This document shows, in pieces, positions 45,628 through 55,087 of a stretch of DNA of 64,000 nucleotides (within the stretch, counting starts at the first letter, position 1; each line of letters starts with the position of its first letter). The notes below the pieces were generated by a model. It was not told the DNA's origin. It made no database searches and saw only the letters and a program-made list of their open reading frames with translations. The position numbers were made by a program, and so were the translations under genes. This stretch comes from Winogradskyella sp. (GTDB taxonomy: Bacteria > Bacteroidota > Bacteroidia > Flavobacteriales > Flavobacteriaceae): contig NZ_JABSSU010000001.1 in assembly GCF_013213835.1 (NCBI RefSeq), positions 124,001 to 188,000 of the forward strand, written 5' to 3'.

Positions 45628-47586
45628 ATGAAGAAACCCTTACTTTTATTCGTTTTTTTAATCTCTTATTGCTTGTCTTCTCAGGTTTTAGTGATTAATG
45701 AATTAGATCCTGATACACCAAGTACTGATACTGCCGAGTTTATCGAACTGAAATCTCAGACACCAAATTTCTCAACAGACGGTTACATACTTGTATTTTT
45801 TAATGGATCGAGTAGTGGTGGAGACGCAAGTTACATGACCATAGATTTAGATGGTTATGTTACAGATAATAACGGGCTATTAGTCTTAGGTGGTCTTGAA
45901 GTATCACCATATCCACAAGTTTTACTTGCAGAGAGTGTTATACAGAATGGGGCCGATGCAGTTGGTATTTATCAAGCAAATACATGGGATTTTCCGGTAG
46001 GTACACTTGCAACTCAAACAAATTTAATAGATGCCTTAGTGTATGATACAAATGACGCTGATGACACAGCCTTAATGGCGTTATTAGGTGAAACCAATCA
46101 ATACAACGATAACGGAACGAATTCAAACTTAAAATCTATACAGCGTTTTGTCGATGGTATGGGAGTGGAAACCTATTCAGCAGCAACGCCTACACCTAGA
46201 CGAGAAAATGACGGTTCTGGCATAGAAATTATTCCAATTTATATATCAGTCCAAGAAAGTCAATATAATGAAGGAGATTCCTTTGATATTACTTTTACTA
46301 CTGATAATACTGTGGTTTCAGATGTATCTTTCACATTTAGTTTAGAAAATGAAGGTTTTGATGGTAGTGATTACTCAGGTAATATTAATTTAACTATTCC
46401 AACGGGTCAAACTTCAATAACTACAACAATTACTTTAGTTGATGATACGCTTGATGAAGGTGATGAAGTGATTCAAATTCATTTTGAAAATTTAGTTGAG
46501 CCTGTAGTAGCTGGAAACAACTTTATTGAAGTTAGAGTAGTAGATAATGATTTTACAATGGCAGCTTGGGGAACACCTATCAATCCGACTAATGGATTGG
46601 TTCAAGGTACGCAACCAAACGATTATTATGATAGTTTAGATGGCCTTTCAGATCTTGCTTTGCGTCAGGCTTTGGAGGACTTAATTGCTGATCCAAATGT
46701 TGTAAGAGCACAAACTTATGCTGATGTTATAGATATATTGTTAGAGGCGGATCAAAACCCAGAGAATAGCAACCAGGTTTGGTTAGTATATTCTGAAGAA
46801 GGAAGAGCGAAATTAGACATTCAATCCGGTAGCAGTAATACTGGTAAATGGAATAGGGAACACACCTTTCCAAGATCACGAGGTGGATTTAATGATATAG
46901 AAGCTGATGAATTTGCAAATGGCATAGATAATTTTTGGACCACAGAGGTAGATTCTTTAAGACACGCCAATTCCGATGCGCATGCCATTAGAGCTGCCGA
47001 TGCTTTAGAAAATAGCTCAAGAGGTAATCAACACTATGGACAATATGTAGGACCATCAGGTACTTTAGGTAGCTTTAGAGGTGATGTTGCACGCAGTGTG
47101 TTGTTTTTAGAAATAAGATACAATGGATTAGAGATTGTAGATGGTTTTCCTAGTACTACAGGCCAGTTAGGGGATTTAACAACCTTGTTAGATTGGCACA
47201 GAAATGATCCACCAGATGATTATGAAATGAATCGAAATAATGTGGTTTATAATTGGCAGAAAAATAGAAATCCGTTTATAGATCATCCATTATTGGTTGA
47301 ATATATATGGGGAAATAACGTTGGTGGTATTTGGAATCAGACTTTAAGTTTAGAAGATGAGAGTTTGAATATGGTTTCAATTTATCCGAATCCAACAGAT
47401 GGAAGAGTTTACATTCAAACTACCAATGTTGTAGATAAAATTGAAGTGTTTTCAATTGAAGGTAAACGAATAAGTCAGTTTGAAAATATTGATAATTATA
47501 TTGATTTAGAGGTTCCGGCTGGGATTTATATCATGAAGATGATGGTAAATGATAAAGTAATAATAAGGAAGATTCTTAAAGAGTAA
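45628..47586 (+). CDS. Secreted endonuclease I with lamin-tail and Calx-beta domains
   Basis: 652 residues, exported by the type IX system. Signal peptide (1-18, CLSSQ); lamin-tail-like domain (about 20-150, VINELDPDTPSTDTAEFIEL); Calx-beta domain (about 210-310, YNEGDSFDITF, DDTLDEGDEVIQIHF); EndA/NucM-type endonuclease I (about 325-560, WNREHTFP at 408-415, a beta-beta-alpha-metal motif that cuts DNA non-specifically); C-terminal type A sorting domain (about 580-652, VSIYPNPTDGRVYI, GIYIMKM). Likely digests extracellular DNA for nutrients or matrix turnover. It follows the giant protein but has its own promoter. Confidence 0.92.
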   Translation: MKKPLLLFVFLISYCLSSQVLVINELDPDTPSTDTAEFIELKSQTPNFSTDGYILVFFNGSSSGGDASYMTIDLDGYVTDNNGLLVLGGLEVSPYPQVLLAESVIQNGADAVGIYQANTWDFPVGTLATQTNLIDALVYDTNDADDTALMALLGETNQYNDNGTNSNLKSIQRFVDGMGVETYSAATPTPRRENDGSGIEIIPIYISVQESQYNEGDSFDITFTTDNTVVSDVSFTFSLENEGFDGSDYSGNINLTIPTGQTSITTTITLVDDTLDEGDEVIQIHFENLVEPVVAGNNFIEVRVVDNDFTMAAWGTPINPTNGLVQGTQPNDYYDSLDGLSDLALRQALEDLIADPNVVRAQTYADVIDILLEADQNPENSNQVWLVYSEEGRAKLDIQSGSSNTGKWNREHTFPRSRGGFNDIEADEFANGIDNFWTTEVDSLRHANSDAHAIRAADALENSSRGNQHYGQYVGPSGTLGSFRGDVARSVLFLEIRYNGLEIVDGFPSTTGQLGDLTTLLDWHRNDPPDDYEMNRNNVVYNWQKNRNPFIDHPLLVEYIWGNNVGGIWNQTLSLEDESLNMVSIYPNPTDGRVYIQTTNVVDKIEVFSIEGKRISQFENIDNYIDLEVPAGIYIMKMMVNDKVIIRKILKE

Positions 47587-47606
47587 AACCTTCAATTTGA
47601 CACATT

Positions 47607-47646
47607 AAAAAAGCCAAACTTAAAATTTAAGAGTTTGGCTTTTTTC
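47607..47646. terminator. Bidirectional terminator
   Basis: Stem AAAAAGCCAAACT/AGTTTGGCTTTTT with A/T-rich loop, between the convergent nuclease and BlaR1-like genes. Confidence 0.88.
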
Positions 47647-47685
47647 GACTTAATAAATAATTGATTGATGAAATTTTAATTAGAC

Positions 47686-49971
47686 TTATTTCTTTTTGGT
47701 GACTACTTTTACAACACCATGTTTGGCTTTTTTGCCATATAATTCTTTGGCAGCTTTATCTTTAAGGACTGTTATAGATTCTATATTGTCTGGTGACAGT
47801 TTTTGAAACTTCTCTTTAGAAACTTCTTTGTCATTGATAATATATAATGGGTCTTTACCATTTGTTGAAATAAATACTTTATCGCTAGAGTTTTTAAGTA
47901 TGATGTGGTCTTCTTTGCTGTTGCTAGATACTTCTTCAATGATGATTACCTTTTCACTAGCATCATCGCTTTTTAATTTTATTTTGTTGCTGTTTATGAT
48001 GATTTCTTTTTCTTTTTCACCATCTTTTTCAACCCATATATTTTCACCGTCATTAGATTCAATAATGATTACATCTTCATTGTTGCCAGACTCTTCTTCT
48101 ACAGTAACTTCGTATAAACCATCTTGTTCTGTGATTACTTCCACTTTTGCAGACTTACTTTTTGCTTTAATTTTTTTAGCAATTCTTTTATCATTTATAA
48201 TCACCTTTCGACCATTCTGATCATTTTCCTCTTCGGTAATAATAATGACATTATTCCCACCATTTGATTCAACAATTTTATAATCTTTGCCACCTGTTGA
48301 TTCATATACATAGGTGTTGGTTTTACTCTTTTTATTGCTATTTCCTATAGAAATACTATTGTTTTCGTCATTATAGACAATTTTTATTGGTTCGATGGCT
48401 TCATCAGATGAGCTTACACTATAACTTGTGCTAGATTTATCTGACTTTGCTTCGATTTTTATAGCAGTAATTTCGCCACGCTTATTGCGCTTTATTTTTT
48501 TGAACTTAACAGTAAGCCCTTCTTGTTCTAAATCCTTTTTTATGTCTTCTAATTCGCTATCTGTAGTGTTTTTATCAATTAATGTGATTGAAATTTCTTT
48601 ACTAACTGATCTAGAGTTTTCAGCTTGTTTGTTTTTAGAAGTGCCTTTTTTCTGTGTAGATTGCTTTTTTAAATTCTTCTTGCTTTTTTCTTCTTTGTTT
48701 TTTAGTAGATTATCAGGAAATTCTAACCCAAGTTTTTGCATTTGTACAATGGCTCTTTCTTCTAATTTTTTGTATTCTCTTTCGTCTAGAAGTTCTTTCT
48801 TGTCAAAATGCATTGTTGCAGCATGTGGTCTACCAACATATCCACCATTCTCGCCAAAAAATTCTTTATAGATTATAAAGTCATCTATTGGTGATTTAAA
48901 ATTACCATTACCATAACTATGGTTATTTAATTTAACAAAAATGTTGGTAAGTTCATTTTGATCATTTCGTTGCAGCTTGCTAAATAACAATGTTCCACCA
49001 TTTTCTTCTATACGTTTAGACATAAGATTCAGCTCGTTGTCCGTTGTGTTTTTGTCAACTATGAATTCTATGGTTTTCTTGAATTCTGAAGCATAGGTAG
49101 AATTTTCTATAAATACTTTTTCCGTATTCATACTAAGGAGTAAGCCAGTTAAAACAGGCAGAATTAACAGATATTTCCATCGGTTTCTTTTGTTTGATCT
49201 TGATTTTTGTAGCATAACTATTCGTTCTTTGATTAATGAATTGTAAAAATTATTTGATAATGAAAAATTAGTGTCACCAACACTAGTTTTTAATAATAAG
49301 CGTTGGTAATATTTGGTGTCATTTGATGAATTCTGAGTTTCGTAATCAGCGATGTATTCAAGGTTTTGTTGCACTTCTTTTCTATATAACCATATAAGAG
49401 GATTAAACCAAAACACAACACAAGCTAGTTGGGTAAGTACTATGTCTATGGTATGCCATTGTTTTACATGAATTTTTTCATGCATAAGCATCAATTGTAA
49501 CTCTTCATCTTTGTAATTCTCTGGATTATACACAATCCATTTAAAGAACGAAAATGGTGATACTTTGCTATTGACAATGACATAAGTGTATATGCCATCT
49601 TTGTTTTTTGGATGTTTGATAAGTAAAAGAAGCAAAGAACCAAATTGCATTAAGAATTGAATGAAGAATAGAGATAGCCCGATACAATATAATATGGGGA
49701 TTAGTTCTACCCAATTAAAAGGTGCTTCTTTAGGCACAATCATTTCAGGACTTTTAGTAGCTTCTTCTATGATATAGTTGGTGTTCGAAATTTCAACAAT
49801 TTTAATCGGAACATGAATTGGAATAACTAAAAATGGGAATAGTGTTGCCACAACTAATCCAACTATCAAAAACCATCTATTGTGATTAAAAAAGGTTTCT
49901 CTTTTTAATAGGAAATAAAAACATAAGTAGAAAACTGCAATTACCGCTGTTGATTTTAATAGATATTCCAT
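47686..49971 (-). CDS. BlaR1/MecR1-type M56 membrane peptidase with plug-like C-terminus
   Basis: 761 residues. Four N-terminal transmembrane helices hold an M56 zinc-peptidase domain with HEKIH (His164, Glu165, His168) and NLEYIADYE near 204. A fourth helix (KYLLILPVLTGLLLSM) leads to a long periplasmic part. There, a roughly 50-residue unit is duplicated (VDKNTTDNEL near 302 and IDKNTTDSEL near 458), separated by a Lys-rich linker. The end (about 720-761, NIESITVLKDKAAKELYG, then KHGVVKVVTKKK) resembles the plug motif of SusC-type receptors. There is no beta-lactam sensor domain. Expected to sense a cell-envelope signal and relieve repression by the upstream BlaI-type gene, 2 bp away. Confidence 0.87.
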   Translation of the reverse strand: MEYLLKSTAVIAVFYLCFYFLLKRETFFNHNRWFLIVGLVVATLFPFLVIPIHVPIKIVEISNTNYIIEEATKSPEMIVPKEAPFNWVELIPILYCIGLSLFFIQFLMQFGSLLLLLIKHPKNKDGIYTYVIVNSKVSPFSFFKWIVYNPENYKDEELQLMLMHEKIHVKQWHTIDIVLTQLACVVFWFNPLIWLYRKEVQQNLEYIADYETQNSSNDTKYYQRLLLKTSVGDTNFSLSNNFYNSLIKERIVMLQKSRSNKRNRWKYLLILPVLTGLLLSMNTEKVFIENSTYASEFKKTIEFIVDKNTTDNELNLMSKRIEENGGTLLFSKLQRNDQNELTNIFVKLNNHSYGNGNFKSPIDDFIIYKEFFGENGGYVGRPHAATMHFDKKELLDEREYKKLEERAIVQMQKLGLEFPDNLLKNKEEKSKKNLKKQSTQKKGTSKNKQAENSRSVSKEISITLIDKNTTDSELEDIKKDLEQEGLTVKFKKIKRNKRGEITAIKIEAKSDKSSTSYSVSSSDEAIEPIKIVYNDENNSISIGNSNKKSKTNTYVYESTGGKDYKIVESNGGNNVIIITEEENDQNGRKVIINDKRIAKKIKAKSKSAKVEVITEQDGLYEVTVEEESGNNEDVIIIESNDGENIWVEKDGEKEKEIIINSNKIKLKSDDASEKVIIIEEVSSNSKEDHIILKNSSDKVFISTNGKDPLYIINDKEVSKEKFQKLSPDNIESITVLKDKAAKELYGKKAKHGVVKVVTKKK

Positions 49972-49973
49972 AG

Positions 49974-50333
49974 TTATTCTTTTTCTTCAATTAGCGCAAT
50001 AATTTCTTTAAGTTCTTCAACACTTATTTTCTCTTCTTTCGCGAAGAATGAAACCACGTTTTTGTAGGAGCTGTTAAAATAGTTTTCAATGGCTGTAGAC
50101 ATGAATCGTTTTTTGTAATCTTCTTTGGATACAATTGGATAATATTGGTGTGTCTTACCGTAAGCATTATAACTCACATAACCCTTTTCTTCAAGGTTTC
50201 TAATGATAGTAGATAACGTATTATAATGTGGTTTTTCAGATACAATTTCTGCAAGTACATCCTTTACAAAAGCTTTTTCTAGCTTCCATAAAATGTGCAT
50301 AATTTCTTCTTCTTTATTTGTTAGTTTTTGCAT
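49974..50333 (-). CDS. BlaI/MecI-family transcriptional repressor
   Basis: 119 residues; winged-helix domain (about 3-75: LTNKEEEIMHILWKLEKAFV, HYNTLSTIIRNLEEKGYVSY) and a C-terminal dimerisation helix (AKEEKISVEELKEIIALIEE). Such repressors are inactivated by proteolysis triggered by the partner peptidase, whose gene follows directly. The gene starts 26 bp from a 40-bp perfect palindrome, so it is very likely autoregulated. Confidence 0.93.
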   Translation of the reverse strand: MQKLTNKEEEIMHILWKLEKAFVKDVLAEIVSEKPHYNTLSTIIRNLEEKGYVSYNAYGKTHQYYPIVSKEDYKKRFMSTAIENYFNSSYKNVVSFFAKEEKISVEELKEIIALIEEKE

Positions 50334-50358
50334 GTCTATTATCTATTGGAATCCAAAT

Positions 50359-50398
50359 ATAACTATAAAAATAGTTTTAAAACTATTTTTATAGTTAT
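50359..50398. promoter_or_regulatory. 40-bp perfect palindrome, BlaI-type operator
   Basis: Every base of 50359-50398 pairs with its mirror. Each half is itself a dyad: AACTATAAAAATAGTT (50361-50376) and AACTATTTTTATAGTT (50381-50396), of the ACTAT-N-ATAGT type expected of BlaI/MecI operators, 20 bp (two helical turns) apart. It lies between the divergent blaI-like and antiporter genes and could control both. Confidence 0.75.
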
Positions 50399-50487
50399 TT
50401 AACGAAAAATTTAGTTTTTAGTTTCTGTGAAAATGAAATACTATCTTCGTACTACTATTACAGATGGATTAATTTTGAAAATAAAAA

Positions 50488-51441
50488 ATGAGCATATTAT
50501 TAGTTGTTGCTGGGTTAGTTTTATTGGTTGTTGGTGGTGATTTTCTGGTCAGAGCTTCAGTAGGACTATCCTTTAAATTAAACATTTCAAAGCTTGTCAT
50601 AGGTATGACAGTTGTGTCATTCGCGACTTCTGCGCCAGAATTATTGGTGAGTCTTCAAGCGGCATTTGATGGAGTTTCTGACATTGCCTTAGGAAATGTA
50701 ATAGGATCTAATATTGCGAATATTGGATTGGTCCTAGGAATAACAGCTATTATTTCTCCTTTGGTTATAGAAAGAGATTTTTATAAATACAATTGGCCAA
50801 TGATGATGTTAGTCTCTTTTGCATTGTATTATTTTTTAAAGAATGATGAAGTTTTAACGGCTGTTGAAGGAGCAATTTTGTTTATAGCACTTGTTATATT
50901 TTTAATAGTTCTTATAAACAATTCAATAAAATCCACGAAAAAAGCAAACTTAGAAGAAGTGGATGATGCTTTGGCTAAAGTTTCAAATTTTAAAATAATA
51001 GCTTGGTTATTAATTGGTGCGGCAGGATTATATTATGGCTCAGAATGGTTGGTTGATGGTGCTAAACAGCTTGCCAAAGCTGTTGGTATTAGCGATTATG
51101 CCATTTCTGTAACTGTGATTGCAATTGGCACAAGTGTCCCAGAATTAGCTGCTTCTGTAATTGCAGCTTTAAAAAAGGAAAAGGCCATTTCTTTAGGTAA
51201 CTTAATTGGTTCAAATATTTTTAATATTGCTTCAGTACTAGGTTTAACTGCTATCATAAAACCAATTTCTGTTAATCCAAATACACCTGAAATTCTTTCA
51301 ACCAATATTTTTTGGATGATTGCATTTGCTGCAGTATTAATTCCTTTAATGTTAATTCCAAAACGTATGGAATTGGGTCGTTACAAAGGGATGCTATTAT
51401 TTGGGGCATATTTGTTTTTTATCTACATCACTCTAAAATAA
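50488..51441 (+). CDS. Calcium/sodium antiporter (CaCA family)
   Basis: 317 residues, about ten transmembrane helices in two inverted halves. Each half has its alpha-repeat: FATSAPELLVSL with GNVIGSNIANIGLVLG, and GTSVPELAASV with GNLIGSNIFNIASVLG, carrying the ion-coordinating Glu and Asn. Exchanges Ca2+ for Na+ across the inner membrane. A TATCTTCG element (50442-50449) is a near match to the -7 consensus. Confidence 0.93.
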   Translation: MSILLVVAGLVLLVVGGDFLVRASVGLSFKLNISKLVIGMTVVSFATSAPELLVSLQAAFDGVSDIALGNVIGSNIANIGLVLGITAIISPLVIERDFYKYNWPMMMLVSFALYYFLKNDEVLTAVEGAILFIALVIFLIVLINNSIKSTKKANLEEVDDALAKVSNFKIIAWLLIGAAGLYYGSEWLVDGAKQLAKAVGISDYAISVTVIAIGTSVPELAASVIAALKKEKAISLGNLIGSNIFNIASVLGLTAIIKPISVNPNTPEILSTNIFWMIAFAAVLIPLMLIPKRMELGRYKGMLLFGAYLFFIYITLK

Positions 51442-51466
51442 AAAAGCCTGCAATTGCAGGCTTTTC
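51441..51466. terminator. Bidirectional terminator
   Basis: Perfect palindromic stem AAAAGCCTGCA/TGCAGGCTTTT with minimal loop, between the convergent antiporter and GSII genes. Confidence 0.88.
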
Positions 51467-51491
51467 ATTTATATATTTAGTAGACTAGGAT

Positions 51492-52508
51492 TTATACATC
51501 TGCAGACTTTACAGTCTTAATAATTCTCGCAGCAATTTTGTATGGGTCACCATTAGAAGCAGGTCTTCTGTCTTCTAACCAACCTTTCCAGCCTTTCTCA
51601 ACAGTAATAATTGGAATACGGATAGAAGCACCTCTATCAGATACACCATAAGAGAAATCTGTAATTGCAGCAGTTTCATGATCTCCAGTTAAACGTTGGT
51701 CGTTGAATTCACCATAAACTTCGATATGTTCTTTAACCACAGGTCTAAATGCTTCACATATTTTTTCATAGGTTTCTTTGTTGCCAGCAGTTCTCAAAGT
51801 AGTGTTAGAGAAGTTTGCGTGCATACCAGAACCGTTCCAGTCCATATCTTTACCTAATGGTTTTGGGTGATACTCAATATACCAGCCGTATTTTTCAGTA
51901 AGTCTGTCTAATAAATAGCGTGCCACCCAAATTTCATCACCAGCTTTTTTAGCTCCTTTAGCAAACAATTGAAATTCCCACTGACCAGAAGCAACCTCTT
52001 GGTTAATACCTTCAAAGTTTAATCCTGCATCAATACATAAGTTAGCATGCTCTTCTACTAATTCTCTACCATGAGTGTTTTTACCTCCAACAGAACAATA
52101 ATACATACCTTGCGGTGCAGGGTAACCTCCAACTGGGAAACCTAAAGGTAACTGAGTTTTTGTATCCATGATAAAGTACTCTTGTTCAAAACCAAACCAG
52201 AAATCATCATCTTCGTCATCAATAGTTGCTCTACCGTTAGAAACGTGTGGAGTTCCATCAGCGTTTAATACCTCTGTCATTACTAAATAACCATCTCTTC
52301 GTGCAGGATCTGGATAAATCGCTACTGGCTTTAATAAACAGTCAGAAGAACCACCTTCAGCTTGTCTTGTTGATGAACCATCAAAAGACCAAATAGGACA
52401 ATCTTCTAATTTACCGCTAAAATTTTCTTCAATTTTAGTTTTACTTCTCATGTTTTGAGTTGGAAAGTAACCATCTAACCAAATGTACTCTAATTTAGAC
52501 TTACTCAT
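51492..52508 (-). CDS. Glutamine synthetase, type II (eukaryote-like)
   Basis: ATP-dependent synthesis of glutamine from glutamate and ammonia. 338 residues, the short GSII form. Motifs: beta-grasp part LDGYFPTQNMRSKTK and WSFDGSSTRQAEGGSSD; catalytic part FGFEQEYFIMD, NQEVASGQWEFQ, MDWNGSGMHANFSN and SDRGASIRIP. It is divergent from a type III enzyme gene; the two share a regulated-looking spacer. Confidence 0.96.
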   Translation of the reverse strand: MSKSKLEYIWLDGYFPTQNMRSKTKIEENFSGKLEDCPIWSFDGSSTRQAEGGSSDCLLKPVAIYPDPARRDGYLVMTEVLNADGTPHVSNGRATIDDEDDDFWFGFEQEYFIMDTKTQLPLGFPVGGYPAPQGMYYCSVGGKNTHGRELVEEHANLCIDAGLNFEGINQEVASGQWEFQLFAKGAKKAGDEIWVARYLLDRLTEKYGWYIEYHPKPLGKDMDWNGSGMHANFSNTTLRTAGNKETYEKICEAFRPVVKEHIEVYGEFNDQRLTGDHETAAITDFSYGVSDRGASIRIPIITVEKGWKGWLEDRRPASNGDPYKIAARIIKTVKSADV

Positions 52509-52542
52509 TTTGTTGATATTTAATGTAATAAAATTCGAAGTG

Positions 52543-52572
52543 CAAATATTGGGATTTTTTTTGTCTGGTCAA
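52543..52572 (-). promoter_or_regulatory. -33/-7 promoter of the GSII gene
   Basis: On the minus strand, TTG (52572-52570), 19 bp, AATATTTG (52550-52543), one mismatch from the -7 consensus; 34 bp before the ATG. Confidence 0.6.
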
Positions 52573-52599
52573 AAAAATGAGGGTCTTTTAGGTGAAATG

Positions 52600-52638
52600 T
52601 TATCAATAGTTGTTGATAACCCTAATTTTTGTAGGGTT
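52600..52638. promoter_or_regulatory. Two adjacent dyads between the glutamine synthetase genes
   Basis: TTATCAA-N6-TTGATAA (52600-52619) immediately followed, sharing two bases, by AACCCTA-N7-TAGGGTT (52618-52638). Both are perfect inverted repeats and sit between the two divergent promoters, as operators would. Confidence 0.5.
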
Positions 52639-52663
52639 AATATTTCTCTTTTTGAAAATATCG

Positions 52664-52671
52664 TATTTTTG
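52664..52671 (+). promoter_or_regulatory. -7 promoter element for the GSIII gene
   Basis: TATTTTTG, exact TAnnTTTG match, 18 bp before the ATG. Confidence 0.5.
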
Positions 52672-52689
52672 ACCTAAATTTTTGAGAAT

Positions 52690-54876
52690 ATGGCAACATT
52701 AAGATTTCATGCAGTAAAAGAATCATTAAAAAGGAAATCTTTAGAGATAAATGAATCTAAACGTAGGTCTGAGATTTTTGGTCAAAACGTCTTTAATGAA
52801 TTGGCGATGCGTCAGTTTTTATCTAAAAATGCTCTAACAAGTATTTTAGAAGCAATTGAAAAGGGTTCAAAAATAGATCGTTTATTAGCCGATCACATTT
52901 CTATAGGAATGAAGGAATGGGCCATATCCAAAGGTGCTACGCATTATACACATTGGTTTCAACCTTTAACTGGTGCGACAGCTGAAAAGCATGATGCCTT
53001 TTTTGAGACTATTGGAGACGGTTTAGCTATAGAAAAATTTGACGGCAGTCAATTGGTACAGCAAGAACCTGATGCTTCTAGTTTTCCACATGGTGGAATT
53101 AGAAATACATTTGAAGCAAGAGGATATACGGCTTGGGATCCGACGTCGCCTGCATTTGTTTATGGTACAACATTATGTATTCCAACAGTTTTTGTATCGT
53201 ATACAGGTGAAGCATTAGACTATAAAACACCATTGTTACGTGCTTTGCATGCTGTTGATAAGGCTGCGGTTGCTATTTGTAAGTATTTTGATAAGAATGT
53301 AAGAAAGGTAAGTGCTTCTTTAGGTTGGGAACAAGAGTATTTTTTAATTGATAATGCTCTTGCAAATTCTCGACCAGATATCGTTTTAACAGGAAGAACA
53401 TTATTAGGTCATTCCCCAGCAAAGGGTCAGCAATTAGATGACCATTACTTTGGAACTATACCTAATAGAGTGATGGCATACATGCGAGATTTAGAAAATG
53501 AATGTATGTTACTTGGAATACCTGTAAAGACTAGACACAATGAAGTCGCGCCAAATCAATTTGAATTGGCGCCTATATTTGAAGAAGCAAATTTAGCTGT
53601 TGATCATAATTCGTTATTAATGGATGTAATGCAGAAAGTTGCTAAGCGCCATGATTTTAAGGTGCTCTTGCATGAAAAACCATTTGCCGGTGTAAATGGA
53701 TCTGGTAAACATAATAATTGGAGCTTAAGTACAGATACGGGTGTTAATTTATTGTCACCTGGAAAAACTCCAATGAGTAATCTTCAGTTTTTAACCTTTT
53801 TTATTAATACTATTAAAGCGGTTCAGACATACGAAGAATTGCTAAGAGGTGCTATAGCTTCGGCTAGTAACGATCATCGACTTGGGGCTAATGAAGCACC
53901 ACCAGCAATTATCTCTGTTTTTATTGGTCAACAATTAACCAAAGTGCTCGAGGAATTAGAAACGGTTACAAAAGGTAAATTGTCACCTAAAGAGAAAACA
54001 GATTTAAAACTAAATGTTGTTGGGAAAATCCCTGAGATACTATTAGATAATACCGATAGAAATAGAACTTCTCCATTTGCATTTACAGGTAATAAATTTG
54101 AATTTAGAGCAGTTGGGTCAAAAGCCAATTGTGCAAATCCAATGACAGTTCTGAATTCTATAGTTGCAAAACAACTGCTAGATTTTAAGAAGGAGGTTGA
54201 CAATTTGATTGATGAAAAATCAATGAAAAAGGATGACGCTATCTTCAATGTGCTAAGAGAGTATATAAAAACCTCAAGATTGATTCTGTTTGAAGGTAAT
54301 GGGTATAGTGAAGACTGGGAGAATCAAGCTAAGAAACGAGGTTTAAGTAATAACAAGTCTACGCCAGAAGCACTAAAAGTGAGAATTAGTAAACCTGTGA
54401 TAGAGCTGTTTGATGGTCTCGGAGTAATGAATAAAGTCGAAGTTGAAGCGCGATATGAGATTGAAATGGAGGAGTACATTCTTCATACCCAAATAGAGAG
54501 TCGGGTTATAGGTGATATTGCCAGAAATCATGTGGTGCCAACGGCAGTAAGATATCAGAATATTTTGATTGAAAATGTTACAGGTCTCAAAACAATATAT
54601 GGAGATAAATTTAAAGCTTATGCAAAAGAACAGTTAGAACTTATAGAGCAAATTTCAAAGCACATCGAAGCCATTAATTCATTGGTAACCAAGATGATAG
54701 ATGAGAGAAAAACTTTAAATAAGAACTCTGACATAGGCAAAAAGGCAAATGGATATTGTAAAAAAGTAAAACCTTTATTTGAAGATATTAGATATCATTG
54801 TGATAAACTAGAGTTAATGATAGATGATGAGTTATGGCCATTAACAAAATACAGAGAGTTACTATTCACTAAATAG
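52690..54876 (+). CDS. glnN: Glutamine synthetase, type III
   Basis: 728 residues, the large GSIII form known from Bacteroides and relatives. Motifs: THYTHWFQPLTGATAEKHDAF, GLAIEKFDGSQLVQQEPDAS, GWEQEYFLIDNAL, HNEVAPNQFELAPIFEEAN, VNGSGKHNNWSLST and RNRTSPFAFTGNKFEFRAVG. GSIII is a hexamer-of-hexamers and usually the main nitrogen-assimilating form in this phylum. Divergent from GSII. Confidence 0.97.
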   Translation: MATLRFHAVKESLKRKSLEINESKRRSEIFGQNVFNELAMRQFLSKNALTSILEAIEKGSKIDRLLADHISIGMKEWAISKGATHYTHWFQPLTGATAEKHDAFFETIGDGLAIEKFDGSQLVQQEPDASSFPHGGIRNTFEARGYTAWDPTSPAFVYGTTLCIPTVFVSYTGEALDYKTPLLRALHAVDKAAVAICKYFDKNVRKVSASLGWEQEYFLIDNALANSRPDIVLTGRTLLGHSPAKGQQLDDHYFGTIPNRVMAYMRDLENECMLLGIPVKTRHNEVAPNQFELAPIFEEANLAVDHNSLLMDVMQKVAKRHDFKVLLHEKPFAGVNGSGKHNNWSLSTDTGVNLLSPGKTPMSNLQFLTFFINTIKAVQTYEELLRGAIASASNDHRLGANEAPPAIISVFIGQQLTKVLEELETVTKGKLSPKEKTDLKLNVVGKIPEILLDNTDRNRTSPFAFTGNKFEFRAVGSKANCANPMTVLNSIVAKQLLDFKKEVDNLIDEKSMKKDDAIFNVLREYIKTSRLILFEGNGYSEDWENQAKKRGLSNNKSTPEALKVRISKPVIELFDGLGVMNKVEVEARYEIEMEEYILHTQIESRVIGDIARNHVVPTAVRYQNILIENVTGLKTIYGDKFKAYAKEQLELIEQISKHIEAINSLVTKMIDERKTLNKNSDIGKKANGYCKKVKPLFEDIRYHCDKLELMIDDELWPLTKYRELLFTK

Positions 54877-54954
54877 TCTTAATTCGTTCTATTTTATTGA
54901 TAGATTTAAATAATTCTAGGTTTAACCTTTTCATTCATCGATATTTTATGTTAG

Positions 54955-55040
54955 ATGGCGAGTTTTAACGGGGCGACGAATAGTCGTTAAAATCAGTTAA
55001 GCTGTAGATTGTGTGCTTTTTGTCGGTGTCAGGCGTTAAT
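54955..55040. other. Structured, GC-richer spacer after glnN
   Basis: Contains TTTTAACG (54963-54970) complementary to CGTTAAAA (54985-54992), with a competing inner CGAC/GTCG pair, and a less AT-rich composition than the flanks. No T-tract and no ORF; nature unknown. Confidence 0.3.
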
Positions 55041-55087
55041 CATCGAAAACCTTCGAAATTTCTAATAAATTTATCAATTTCACTTCT

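Noticed and set aside
47828-48871. Two long plus-strand ORFs (130 and 147 codons) opposite the BlaR1-like gene
   Set aside because: Ser/Phe/Leu-rich mirror translations of the Lys/Glu/Asn-rich linker on the other strand; no start context, no domain.
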